Shown here piece after piece: positions 26,525 through 34,930 of a stretch of 45,649 nucleotides of DNA (positions within the stretch are counted from its first letter, which is position 1; each line of letters opens with the position of its first letter). A model generated the notes under the pieces. That model did not search any database. It was not told the origin of the DNA and saw only the letters and a list, made by a program, of their open reading frames with translations. Source of the stretch: Lachnospiraceae bacterium (lineage in GTDB: Bacteria; Bacillota; Clostridia; Lachnospirales; Lachnospiraceae); contig JAEELH010000041.1 of the NCBI GenBank assembly GCA_016288825.1, positions 1 to 45,649 on the forward strand, in the 5' to 3' direction. Both the position numbers and the translations under genes were made by a program.

Positions 26525-27397
26525 CTACAAACCAAGAACATTCTCGAAGAACTGGGTTCCGCTCCTGGCTGAAAGGCTTGTCTTTCCCTCGAAGGCTTTT
26601 CTGTAGTACTGCATCCAAGGGCCCTTGTCCTTGCCGTTGTAGATAAGGACGGGGTTGTTGGCATCAGCCAGCATGATAAGAAGATCTATATTGGCCCTGG
26701 TGGGGTTTCCTTTGGGATCAAACATGGTATAAGTGGAATTGACACTGGTCAGAACTCCCGTGTAGGTCATGGAACCCCAGTAAAAAGATACCATTCTGGT
26801 GTGCTCGTTACGGAGCATTGCCAAAAAGATCTCCACGTCTCTCTGGATCGATCCAAGATCATCACCTGTTAGCCAGTTAGCAACAGACTCTACTGTGGAC
26901 CTCACTCCCTGAGTCAGCGAACAGTTAACTCCGGGAATATCAACTCCCATGGATACCTGACTGGAAATGGTCCTGTCCACGATAAGTGGAATTCGAAGTT
27001 CCAGATTCGCCTGTCGGGTCTGATACGAAACCGATACGCCCTTGGTACAGTCGTTCATGGGAACCTCCGCAGCTCCACGACCGGTAAGGGTGATCCTGTT
27101 GGGATTAAAGAGGACCTCGTATCGCAGAAACTTGACTCCGTTTTTAGCCTTACGTCCGGTACTTCCCAGAAGTTCCTTCATAGTTTTGGCCAGAGTTTCC
27201 TCCACCCGGGATGTAACCTGCTGCTGGAGTTTTGTCGGATCCAGATTCATAGCTTTCAACTGCGCCGTAGTAGCATCCGTGAGCTTTTGTCTCTGGGTCT
27301 CGATCTCCTTACCAACAGCCCGCTGATCCTCAAATTCAATTATAGCCTTGTCCAGCATACCCGGTATGATGCCGGCAAAATTTGATTTAAAGGACAT
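26525..27397 (-). CDS. CIS tube-adaptor protein (Afp7-type, no LysM), second copy
   Basis: A 290-residue protein of the CIS_tube type found at the N-terminus of LysM adaptors in CIS. The family core is RYEVLFNPNRITLTGRG, then MVSFYWGSMTYTGVLTSVNS and YTMFDPKGNPTRANIDLLI. An N-terminal helical region (1-75) precedes it, and no LysM follows. These proteins join the hub to the first tube ring. It follows a paralogous gene after 11 bases. An 81-base gap to the hub gene holds no clear signal. The ATG is preceded by AAGGAG. Confidence 0.9.
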   Translation of the reverse strand: MSFKSNFAGIIPGMLDKAIIEFEDQRAVGKEIETQRQKLTDATTAQLKAMNLDPTKLQQQVTSRVEETLAKTMKELLGSTGRKAKNGVKFLRYEVLFNPNRITLTGRGAAEVPMNDCTKGVSVSYQTRQANLELRIPLIVDRTISSQVSMGVDIPGVNCSLTQGVRSTVESVANWLTGDDLGSIQRDVEIFLAMLRNEHTRMVSFYWGSMTYTGVLTSVNSTYTMFDPKGNPTRANIDLLIMLADANNPVLIYNGKDKGPWMQYYRKAFEGKTSLSARSGTQFFENVLGL

Positions 27398-27408
27398 ATT
27401 CTCTCCTT

Positions 27409-28167
27409 TTATCTATATGTAGTAGTATGCTCGTGCTTCTTAAATACCTTCTTGATGACGCCATCCCAGTATTTGATCTCGCTATCATCATCCTTGGTGT
27501 ATACGTGCTGGATCGACATTTTGACCTTGGCAAGGATGGGGTCTCCATCCTTATTAAACATGGTGTACTCGATATTAACATCTGTCAGCTTACCCTTGAA
27601 GACCATATCGTTCCACATGAAGATCACACCCTGCGTGGCTGTGTTGTGGATAAGTCCCAGGATACCCTGAACCTGATTAATAACTCCGTAGGGGCCGTCG
27701 ATCAGATGACTGGCCAGGTCCTTACCCAAACCGTAGATGGTCTCAACATTGAACCCCATGGATGTGATATCAAAGGCGTCCTGATTATTGATATCCTCAA
27801 ATATCAGCTCAAAATCCATGATGGTCTGGGAAATAAGGGTGGATGCCTGTGTAACGTTGTTACTGCCGATCAGGTATCCTCCACTACCTTTACCTGTGGA
27901 GTAGATCCTGACTGAAGAAGGATTATACTGCACTTCCAAGGGGATGTATCCGTCAGTTTTAACCTCACGTCCTCCCGTAAGGAGATTGTCAAGGTTGCTC
28001 ATCCTCTTGTCCAGTTCCTTGTATGCCTGCTTAGCCTCGGCAAAACCCTTTTTTACATCGGAGAAAAATCCTCCGCCCTGGTTATCTGACGCAGCATTAT
28101 TGACGGCATCAAGACTTGTGATCCATAATACGGCTTTTTCGACATTGCCCAGCATTTCATTGATCAT
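27409..28167 (-). CDS. CIS tube-adaptor protein (Afp7-type, no LysM), first copy
   Basis: A 252-residue protein with the same core as the next gene: YIPLEVQYNPSSVRIYSTG, then GVIFMWNDMVFKGKLTDVNI and YTMFNKDGDPILAKVKMSI. It has an N-terminal helix-rich region and a basic C-terminal tail (KKVFKKHEHTTTYR), and no LysM domain. Two successive adaptors suggest two stacked rings between hub and tube, as with gp53/gp54-type layers. The start has GGAGAGGAG upstream and lies five bases after the 685-aa gene. Confidence 0.9.
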   Translation of the reverse strand: MINEMLGNVEKAVLWITSLDAVNNAASDNQGGGFFSDVKKGFAEAKQAYKELDKRMSNLDNLLTGGREVKTDGYIPLEVQYNPSSVRIYSTGKGSGGYLIGSNNVTQASTLISQTIMDFELIFEDINNQDAFDITSMGFNVETIYGLGKDLASHLIDGPYGVINQVQGILGLIHNTATQGVIFMWNDMVFKGKLTDVNIEYTMFNKDGDPILAKVKMSIQHVYTKDDDSEIKYWDGVIKKVFKKHEHTTTYR

Positions 28168-28172
28168 ATGCC

Positions 28173-30230
28173 TTATACTCCTCTCCTAGAGCGCTCGTTA
28201 TTAAGTCGCTTTTCGATCTGCCTGTATACCTTGTCTGAGATCGACTTGACCTGACGGTTCATTCCGTCCTGGATAAGATCGTCAATCCTGCGCTGCTGCT
28301 CCGTAAGTTTCTGATCCACTACTGTGTTGATCACCCTTTCATCGGTTATGTGGTGTTCCTCACTGGTGCGGATCTCATGTACATCTCTGGTGGTCTGACG
28401 TTCTCTGGTTATTGCCTCGATAACTTCCTCGTCGATGTTGGTCTCCTGAGTCTTGTGAACAAGTGCCAGATTCTCTATCTGACGGATCTGCTCCTCTGTA
28501 GTCTGACCTCGGACAACCTCTGTATTCTTAAGTCTCTTGACTTCCTGCTCCACCGTCTCTCTGGTGGTTTCTTCTGTAATATTAAGCCGGTTTTCGATCT
28601 CCCTGTAGGTGTTATCAACCTGCTTGTTATCATAAATAAGTGATCCGATATCGTTGCGGGATATCTGAACTCCCGGAGGTATGATCTCCGGATGCTCCAG
28701 AAACTGCTGGATCATTGTAAAGGCATCCGGTGACTGGGTAAGTGCCAGTTCCTGCCGCTGCTTGTTAAACTCTCTGCGGCGTTCCTCAGCTCTTGCAGTT
28801 TCCTCTCTGTAGTCCTGCATGAAAGCTTCCGGATGATGGAGCGCCTCTCTCTGAGCCTGCTCCCTCTCAGCTCTGGTCTTCTTGGGAAGGGTGGCCTGGA
28901 AGCTTTGCTCCAATGCATGGAGGTGATTCTCAAATGAGTTCTGCATCCTCACATTGTTTTCTTCAATGTTCTGGACCAGTTCCTCTGTTATCCTGTTTTC
29001 CGTAGTTGCATCAACAACATCACCCTCGACATGTACGATCTCGGACTCATCTGTATAGGTATCTCCTGTCCGGATATTCTCCTGAACCTGAGTAACCTCA
29101 TCGCCATGTCCGGAAACGGACATATCATAGGAGACCTCGTCTCCCTCCTCGGACATAAGATGTACTATCTCGCTTGTCCTGGCGTCTATATTCTGGATCA
29201 GCTGTTCATTGTTGATCCGGGTATCGCCCTCTCTCTGTGTGAGAGCTGTCAGACTTCCTGTCTCATTGAGGATCTCAAGATTCTGATGAAGATGCTCGGT
29301 GATCCTCTGAAGGGTATTTTCCTGACTGCGGTAAATATTACCCGCTATCTCGTACCACTGTCCGGGATAGGTGAAACTCTCCTCCCGGCGGCTGACATTA
29401 ACAGCTCTGATAAGTGAAAGAAGGGTAGCTGCCGTAATACTTCGGCGAGCCTCCTCATCCGTTCCCTGGGGGAAGGCTGCCTCCTCCTCGTAGTAGTTGT
29501 CACTGCGATAGATAAGGGGAAGCTGCTCGCCTCTGACTTCATTGATCAGTGCCTGTAAAAGGATCTTTTCTGCAGTTTCCTTTTGCTCGGAAAGTGTAAG
29601 CTCACGATTGGTGATGCTTGATACTCCCCTCTCCTCCTGATAGAAATTATTGAGGATCTGATATACCGCACCTGTCTGAAGTCTTCTGAAGATGTCCTGA
29701 TGAAGAGTCCTGATATTCTCAGTACGGCTCTGATCTACCTCTGTAGTCCTGTGCTGCTCTGAACTTATGTACTCCTCTACGAGAGATCTCATCTCCTCGC
29801 CGTAATTCCAATAAGCCGAAAGCTGTCTGGAAAAATCCTGCTGCTCGGTGATGATGTTCTGGACCCTCTTCATAAAAGCATTGGTCTCTGTGATACCCAG
29901 CTTATGAAGAACATCTGTAATAAAAACCCTGTCCTGATAAGTGAATCCCACTGTATCGGAAAGGAGGATCCTGTTAAGGAAGTTGTTGACCACTTCTATC
30001 TTGCGGGATGATGTCTCGCTGATATTGGTCTCACCGTAAATATTGGTGATGCCCTCATCTCCCATAAGGAAGATCTCCGGGGGCTGGGTCAGAAGATGAA
30101 GGAAATCCTCACCGGTAATACTCAGATCAAACAGTTCGTAGTTTCCGATTATCCTCTGATTAAAATCCTCTCCCACCGACAACATGGGCTTATTAACTTT
30201 TGTCTGAATGGGAGCTTTGATAGTCAGCAT
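28173..30230 (-). CDS. Large coiled-coil protein, tape-measure candidate
   Basis: A 685-residue protein with no transmembrane segment or enzyme motif that I recognise. Residues 1-110 may be globular (PPEIFLMGDEGITNIYGETN). The remainder is rich in E, Q, R and T with heptad-like stretches, especially 440-500 and 550-680 (EQQRRIDDLIQDGMNRQVKS). Its place between the second tube-like gene and the tube adaptors, its length and its helical nature fit a tape-measure protein, and no other gene in the window fits better. Unlike phage tape measures it lacks long hydrophobic segments. It could instead be a structural collar or inner-tube filler. Confidence 0.88.
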   Translation of the reverse strand: MLTIKAPIQTKVNKPMLSVGEDFNQRIIGNYELFDLSITGEDFLHLLTQPPEIFLMGDEGITNIYGETNISETSSRKIEVVNNFLNRILLSDTVGFTYQDRVFITDVLHKLGITETNAFMKRVQNIITEQQDFSRQLSAYWNYGEEMRSLVEEYISSEQHRTTEVDQSRTENIRTLHQDIFRRLQTGAVYQILNNFYQEERGVSSITNRELTLSEQKETAEKILLQALINEVRGEQLPLIYRSDNYYEEEAAFPQGTDEEARRSITAATLLSLIRAVNVSRREESFTYPGQWYEIAGNIYRSQENTLQRITEHLHQNLEILNETGSLTALTQREGDTRINNEQLIQNIDARTSEIVHLMSEEGDEVSYDMSVSGHGDEVTQVQENIRTGDTYTDESEIVHVEGDVVDATTENRITEELVQNIEENNVRMQNSFENHLHALEQSFQATLPKKTRAEREQAQREALHHPEAFMQDYREETARAEERRREFNKQRQELALTQSPDAFTMIQQFLEHPEIIPPGVQISRNDIGSLIYDNKQVDNTYREIENRLNITEETTRETVEQEVKRLKNTEVVRGQTTEEQIRQIENLALVHKTQETNIDEEVIEAITRERQTTRDVHEIRTSEEHHITDERVINTVVDQKLTEQQRRIDDLIQDGMNRQVKSISDKVYRQIEKRLNNERSRRGV

Positions 30231-30233
30231 CTA

Positions 30234-31919
30234 TTATTTTCCTCCGGAAAGGAATTTTGCAACCTCCGCTGCACCCTTGATGGTAACTGCGGATCTGTTC
30301 AGTCCGGGCTTTTTGATATCCCAACGCTTAGCAGTCGCTCTCTTGCTGTCCTGCTTAGGAACATCTGCCTTGCGATCGGACTTGGGAGAATTGACCTTCC
30401 ACTTGATCGCCTTAGCCTTGCTTGTGGAAACCCTTGCCTCCTTGATAGCAAATTTCTTAGCTCTGGCTCTGGCCTTATCATTTTCAGGCTTACCTGCTAC
30501 CTGACCCGAATTGGTTCTGAATACATAGCCTCTTGCCGAAGCCTTTACCTTGTCATTCTTGGGCTTATCGGCTACCTGACCGGTATTGCTCTCAGCAACA
30601 TATCCCTTAACCTGAGCCTTTACGCTATCAACGGCAGGCTTGTCCGCCATAAGGTTCTTCTTAGGACGCTTGACCGTGAAGTACTTAACCTTAGCACGAT
30701 GTCTGTCACCGATAGGCTTGTCCGCCTTTTTCTGACGTGACTTGGTAGGATCCATATTCCATGATTTGATCCTGGCACGCTTGTCATCACCGGTAGGAGC
30801 CTCTGCCTTGCGGTTGTTGAGGGTTCCGGCGTCTTTCTTGATATCCCAGCGTGAAGCCTCTGCCTTCTTCCCATCATACTGATTGGGAACCGCACTCTTG
30901 TTGGCCTTTTTGTCGCGTTTCTTGGGATCCATTCCGCCCCAAAGCTTAGGCTCGGGATTGGCATCACTGGGAACCGGACGAGCTGCGCTCCTGTTGGTCA
31001 TGGGATCGGCTTTTTTAGGATCTTTGCCGCCCCATCTCTTGGCTGTAGCGTGGGTCGTATCATTGACCGGACGAGCTGCGCTTCTGACATCCGTAACCGG
31101 AGTCGTGTTGGTATTACCCGTGCTCGAGTTATCCTCAACCTTGATGCCTCCGGGCGCCTCTCTGATATCCCAACGATTTGCAGTAGCCTTTGCCGCATCA
31201 AAGAAATCAAAAGTATCAGATCTTCGGATATTCTCGTCAGGCTTCTGAATACTCCAAGGCTTTTTAACAAGATCAGCATTGGGAGTAGTAAGAGCTATCA
31301 TCTCGCGGTATGCAATGGTGGTAACTTCCTTAAGAAGACCGCTCTGCTCAGCATTGAGCTCTCCATACTCCTTACCTGTAACAATGCATCCGGTAAAGGC
31401 ATAAAAACGAATGAACTCCGTCTCTTTCATGGTATCAATAAATCCACCGTCCCCGCTGGAAGTCACTCTGGAAACTGCCAGGATCATGGGAAGGATCATC
31501 TCTGTACCAAGCTGCAACGGATCTACCTTGTCAATACCTACATATCTCTCCACCTGAAGAGTGAAGCGGCGAGTATTAGGTTTACGCTTCAAAATAATGT
31601 AATCGTTACGACCGCCCTCCTGGATCTCCTCGAAATCGTTTTCTTTGGTGAAGGCACGGACAGAACGACAAGGCGCATCAAATGCACCTTCAATACGCAA
31701 AAAGAAATTAAAAGAAACTGCCGGCTCACGGTTCTGATTCCAGAAATAATCCGTGGTGAAAAGATTGGCAAACCAATCTCCGGCATTTTCTCCTATCTCC
31801 TCCTGATATCCGTAACTCCTGATAGCAGTAGTATCGGACTCTTTATAATTGGTGGCTGCCTTCGCTGTATAATTGCTATTAGTGGCAAGGTCTTCATATT
31901 TATATTTAAGCTGTGCCAT
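30234..31919 (-). CDS. Second tube-like protein (T4 gp19 family) with long basic repeat tail
   Basis: About 561 residues from the ATG at 31917-31919. This start is chosen over an ATG six bases upstream because AAGGAG ends directly before the upstream ATG and lies six bases before mine. Residues about 65-215 match tube/tube-initiator proteins of CIS (FNFFLRIEGAFDAPCRSVRA, then RRFTLQVERYVGIDKVDPLQ), the Pvc5/Afp5 type. From about residue 240 to the end there are roughly eleven units of 25-30 residues of the form KAxAKxWxxKxPKK....ADKPxxD, strongly basic with an aromatic residue in each. The tail is absent from ordinary tube proteins and may thread the lumen, bind cargo or bind nucleic acid. 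Confidence 0.92.
   Translation of the reverse strand: MAQLKYKYEDLATNSNYTAKAATNYKESDTTAIRSYGYQEEIGENAGDWFANLFTTDYFWNQNREPAVSFNFFLRIEGAFDAPCRSVRAFTKENDFEEIQEGGRNDYIILKRKPNTRRFTLQVERYVGIDKVDPLQLGTEMILPMILAVSRVTSSGDGGFIDTMKETEFIRFYAFTGCIVTGKEYGELNAEQSGLLKEVTTIAYREMIALTTPNADLVKKPWSIQKPDENIRRSDTFDFFDAAKATANRWDIREAPGGIKVEDNSSTGNTNTTPVTDVRSAARPVNDTTHATAKRWGGKDPKKADPMTNRSAARPVPSDANPEPKLWGGMDPKKRDKKANKSAVPNQYDGKKAEASRWDIKKDAGTLNNRKAEAPTGDDKRARIKSWNMDPTKSRQKKADKPIGDRHRAKVKYFTVKRPKKNLMADKPAVDSVKAQVKGYVAESNTGQVADKPKNDKVKASARGYVFRTNSGQVAGKPENDKARARAKKFAIKEARVSTSKAKAIKWKVNSPKSDRKADVPKQDSKRATAKRWDIKKPGLNRSAVTIKGAAEVAKFLSGGK
30306..31196 (-). repeat. About 11 coding repeats of 25-30 codons in the tube-like protein tail
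   Basis: Successive units read HATAKRWGGKDPKK, KAEASRWDIKKDAG, RARIKSWNMDPTKS, RAKVKYFTVKRPKK, KAQVKGYVAESNTG, KASARGYVFRTNSG, AKAIKWKVNSPKS and RATAKRWDIKKPGL. They share K/R-A-x-A/V-K-x-aromatic and mostly end in an ADKPxxD-like turn. Units diverge in sequence, so the expansion is old and selected. Confidence 0.85.
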
Positions 31920-31953
31920 AAGCATCTCCTTTTTGATGGGAACGCCGGTGATA

Positions 31954-32160
31954 CTAGATCCTGCGTCCGCTCATCTCGGTAATACTCTTTTCCTTCTTAT
32001 CTTTTGAGGGTGAAAGCTCCTTATTTATGGAAGAGATCTCGCTACACCAGCGCCGCCTGTCAGCATGCTCCAAAGCCGCAACCTCCTCCTCGCTCCAGTG
32101 GAAATAATATGAGATGAAAGCCATCTCCCTGTAAAGCTCATCCTTGGGATAAAGCCTCAA
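31954..32160 (-). CDS. DUF6760 family small CIS protein
   Basis: A 68-residue protein. DELYREMAFISYYFHWSEEE followed by ALEHADRRRWCSEISSINK is the hallmark of this small family, seen in CIS loci next to tube genes. The start is TTG: the gene overlaps the preceding stop as TTGA, and beginning there gives the expected LYPKDELY opening. The role is unknown; a small assembly factor is likely. The C-terminal 20 residues are basic. Confidence 0.9.
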   Translation of the reverse strand: MRLYPKDELYREMAFISYYFHWSEEEVAALEHADRRRWCSEISSINKELSPSKDKKEKSITEMSGRRI

Positions 32161-32519
32161 CCCTCCCCGGTAAAATTTAAGGGCACCTCAAATTCTTTGC
32201 CACAATCGGGACATACCGCAGTAAATGTAGGCGGCTCGATATCGTTGATCCTCTGATACATATCCTGAAGAAAAGCAAGATCTGCTGTGAAAAGCTTTTC
32301 TATGTGAGTAGCCGTAATGGCTTCCAGGCCCTCCATGTCTGTGATCACTTTTGAAAGGATCACGATCGTAAGATATGACGGATTGGAGAGAACACGGGGA
32401 TCTCTGGTGGCTGAGATCTCATCTCCTGCCGTCGCCAATCTCATATGTCCTCTCTTGTGAACATTGCCATCCTTGTCAACATAACCCTTGGGAAGGGTGA
32501 ACTCGTATATTGTTTCCAT
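32157..32519 (-). CDS. T4-type baseplate hub assembly chaperone-like protein
   Basis: About 120 residues from the ATG at 32517-32519, chosen over an ATG nine bases upstream that directly abuts AAGGAG. The sequence FTLPKGYVDKDGNVHKRGHM, then ATAGDEISATRDPRVLSNPS and LFTADLAFLQDMYQRINDIE, is typical of the small proteins beside tube genes in Gram-positive CIS loci. The end has a CPDCGKEFEVPL zinc-knuckle-like CxxC. It probably helps tube or hub assembly and may not be in the mature particle. Confidence 0.87.
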   Translation of the reverse strand: METIYEFTLPKGYVDKDGNVHKRGHMRLATAGDEISATRDPRVLSNPSYLTIVILSKVITDMEGLEAITATHIEKLFTADLAFLQDMYQRINDIEPPTFTAVCPDCGKEFEVPLNFTGEG

Positions 32520-32542
32520 GAAATGCATCTCCTTTTTATTTT

Positions 32543-32579
32543 AAAAACCTCTGGCAGTCCTGAGAGAATACTCCCAAGG
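32543..32579 (-). terminator. Possible weak terminator/attenuator before the chaperone gene
   Basis: On the minus strand CCTTGG (32579-32574) can pair with CCAGAGG (32554-32548), with one bulged base and an inner GAG/CTC helix, followed directly by five T (32547-32543). It lies between the tube gene and the chaperone gene and could reduce read-through so that sheath and tube are made in excess. Confidence 0.4.
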
Positions 32580-32602
32580 CCGCCACATGCTTTTATCAGC
32601 TA

Positions 32603-32645
32603 TGGATAGCATACTCTGCAAGCTAGCTTGCAAGTATACTATCCA
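32603..32645 (-). other. Long imperfect palindrome downstream of the tube gene
   Basis: Arms GGATAG..ATACT..GCAAGC and GCTTGC..AGTAT..CTATCC pair with single mismatches around a TA centre; the inner GCAAGCTAGCTTGC is a perfect 14-base palindrome. It begins about 20 bases after the tube stop. No T tract follows, so it is more likely a 3' stabilising or RNA-processing hairpin than a terminator. Confidence 0.7.
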
Positions 32646-32665
32646 CATCCGTGAGCTAATACGCT

Positions 32666-33166
32666 TTAGTTGGGGATAACAAGCTCCTCATATGCAAGCT
32701 CAACGCTCTCGATTGCGACATCAGATGTCTTAGCATCAAGATCGGGTGCATTGTACTTAGCAACCCATGCGTTAGTAAGGATCCAAACACGATCGCCGGT
32801 TACTGTATCGCTAACCTGTGAAGGTGCCTGTGCGTTAGTATCGATAAGCTCGATAGTAACATTAGCACGAGGGATCTGACCACGGCGCTCACTTACGCAC
32901 TCACGGATCCACTCTTTGAAAGTAGAATCCATTGTGTAGCCCATCTTAAGTGTAACATTACCATGCTTAACGAGTCCCGGAATCTTAACGGGTGCAAGGC
33001 TGTTGGCATTGCCCTGACGGAACTCAACTACATCGATTGATGCCTCGATACCGGAAACCTCTGAAAATGCTGCCGTACCAGCAACTCCATCGACATTGAC
33101 GATGAAGTTCATTTTTGTTAAGGGATACGCCAGCCCTCCATCTGTTTTATAAGGATCTGTAGCCAT
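32666..33166 (-). CDS. Inner tube protein (T4 gp19/Afp1 type)
   Basis: A 166-residue protein of usual length. The core LTKMNFIVNVDGVAGTAAFS, EVSGIEASIDVVEFRQGNAN and IPGLVKHGNVTLKMGYTMDS is typical of CIS tube proteins that stack as hexameric rings. It is the only ordinary tube gene in the window, next to the single sheath gene. AAAGGAG lies nine bases before the ATG. The hairpin after the stop suggests high, differential expression. Confidence 0.96.
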   Translation of the reverse strand: MATDPYKTDGGLAYPLTKMNFIVNVDGVAGTAAFSEVSGIEASIDVVEFRQGNANSLAPVKIPGLVKHGNVTLKMGYTMDSTFKEWIRECVSERRGQIPRANVTIELIDTNAQAPSQVSDTVTGDRVWILTNAWVAKYNAPDLDAKTSDVAIESVELAYEELVIPN

Positions 33167-33216
33167 TACATTCGCTCCTTTCGAAATTCAACAGTAAAGT
33201 TATGGAAACGCGATTC

Positions 33217-34914
33217 TTACTCCTCGCCTCCGCCAGCTTCTGCTGTATGCTGAGTTACGCGGAAGATTACGAACTCTGCAGGACGTGAAGGAGCAATACC
33301 GATGTTGCAGATCAGGCGACCATTCATGATATCCTCGCGGGACATTGTTGAAGGTCCGATCTCAACGAAGTATGCCTCTCCGGGTGAACCACCTGCCAGC
33401 ATGCCGTTTCTCCAAAGTGTATCAAGGAATCCGGATACTGTCATGTTAACTCTCTGCCACAGTGCTGCATCATTGGGCTCAAATACTACCCAGTTAGTAG
33501 CTGCTCTGATGGACTCCTCAACGTAGATGAAGAGACGTCTTACGTTGACATACTTGAATGATGAGTTAGTGCTTGCTGTACGAGCGCCCCATACGCGGAT
33601 GCCCTGGCCGGGGATCGTGCGGATAAGGTTGATGCCCTCGGGATTGAGGATGTCCTGCTCGTCCTTGGTGTAGTTAACTGAAAGTCCTGTACAGAATACT
33701 GTCTCGTTTGCAGGTGCCTTATGAACACCACGATTGATATCTGTTCTGGAGTAAACGCCAAGAACTGCTCCTGACGGAGGTACGAATGCAGGCTTGTTAG
33801 CTGCACGATCGAATACCTCGATCCAAGGATGATACATAGCTGCGTATGTTGAATCGATCATTCCACGATATGCAATAAGCTCATCAGTCTTAGTCATATC
33901 CTTGGGCATATCGATTACTGCGAAACGGTTCTTAAGATTCTCGCAGTGACCAACAAGTGCTACTACAACCTCGGGTGTTGTAACTCCGGGAACTGCCAGC
34001 ATGCTGATGCTGTCGTTCTCAAGGAATGCCTGGATACCGGTTCTAGCTCCGGGGCCATCATCCTCACCGATGAATGTGCCGGCATTAACCTTAGCGATGC
34101 TTCCGTCAGATCCGCCATCAAGAGTGATAACGCCTGCTGTCTGCTTAGCGCCGAGAATAGCCTCAACGGGGTTAGCAGGTGTCTTGAGCTGATCAACTGT
34201 GATCTTAACGAGCTCACTCTTAGCAAGTCTAGCATCAATGTAATTAGCAGATGTAGGGTTGAATGTTACGTCTGCGTAATTCTCAACCTCATCGCCTGAA
34301 CGAACGCTGATGTTAACAGCTACGAGATAAAGAAGAGTCTTGGGAAGAACTGCTGCGTCAACAACTTCCTTGGAGAACTCTTTCTCAAACGTAAGAGTAT
34401 CCTCGAAGATTGATGTGATGCGGTTGTACTCGCCATTAACAGAAACGATATCTCCCTCACGGAAGCCGTCTGCGCTCTTTGCTACGTAGCCCTCGCCGCT
34501 CTTAGCGATAAGCTGAAGCTTTTTCTTAGCAACTGTATCAAAGGAGATCTGGATACGATTGCCCCACTTACCCTCGTTAGCAGCCTCAACTGAGAGGATA
34601 CCTGCCTTAGCAGCTGCCTTCTTAGCATCTGAAGGGATAACACGTGAAACGTAGCATCTTGTTCCGCCATTTACGAAGAACTGCTCTACTGCATTAGCAA
34701 GGTAGCGATACTCGCCATGTGTGAACTCACTTAAGAATCCACCAAACTGACGCTTGAAGCTCTTGATATCAGTAACGAGCTGGGGTGCACCCTTAACGGG
34801 TCCTTTTTCTGCAAGGCCGACGAATCCGGCTGTGCTTGTTCCTACGCCTTCGATAGATCTGGGCGAATTGTCATATTCCTCCACATATACGCCCGGTGAA
34901 AAATATTCAGCCAT
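33217..34914 (-). CDS. Contractile tail sheath protein
   Basis: A 565-residue protein of the phage tail sheath family. The hallmark opening PGVYVEEYDNSPRSIEGVGT and GFVGLAEKGPVKGAPQLV are present. The conserved C-terminal domain has LFIYVEESIRAATNWVVFEP, NDAALWQRVNMTVSGFLDTL and EIGPSTMSREDIMNGRLICN. These regions mediate the handshake links between sheath subunits that drive contraction. Only one sheath gene is present, unlike the three or so of Afp/PVC. The AAGGAGG site before the ATG is the strongest seen in the window. Confidence 0.98.
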   Translation of the reverse strand: MAEYFSPGVYVEEYDNSPRSIEGVGTSTAGFVGLAEKGPVKGAPQLVTDIKSFKRQFGGFLSEFTHGEYRYLANAVEQFFVNGGTRCYVSRVIPSDAKKAAAKAGILSVEAANEGKWGNRIQISFDTVAKKKLQLIAKSGEGYVAKSADGFREGDIVSVNGEYNRITSIFEDTLTFEKEFSKEVVDAAVLPKTLLYLVAVNISVRSGDEVENYADVTFNPTSANYIDARLAKSELVKITVDQLKTPANPVEAILGAKQTAGVITLDGGSDGSIAKVNAGTFIGEDDGPGARTGIQAFLENDSISMLAVPGVTTPEVVVALVGHCENLKNRFAVIDMPKDMTKTDELIAYRGMIDSTYAAMYHPWIEVFDRAANKPAFVPPSGAVLGVYSRTDINRGVHKAPANETVFCTGLSVNYTKDEQDILNPEGINLIRTIPGQGIRVWGARTASTNSSFKYVNVRRLFIYVEESIRAATNWVVFEPNDAALWQRVNMTVSGFLDTLWRNGMLAGGSPGEAYFVEIGPSTMSREDIMNGRLICNIGIAPSRPAEFVIFRVTQHTAEAGGGEE

Positions 34915-34930
34915 TCATATACCTCCTTGG

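Noticed and set aside
31919-31925. Upstream ATG (two codons earlier) for the tube-like repeat gene
   Set aside because: The AAGGAG site directly abuts that ATG, leaving no spacing, while the ATG at 31919 has six bases.
31050-31982. A 310-codon open frame on the plus strand
   Set aside because: It is antisense to the tube-like repeat protein, whose sequence is clearly conserved in the gp19-like part. It arises from the composition of the repeats.
32519-32528. Upstream ATG for the hub-chaperone-like gene
   Set aside because: It is again directly adjacent to AAGGAG; the ATG nine bases later is better spaced.
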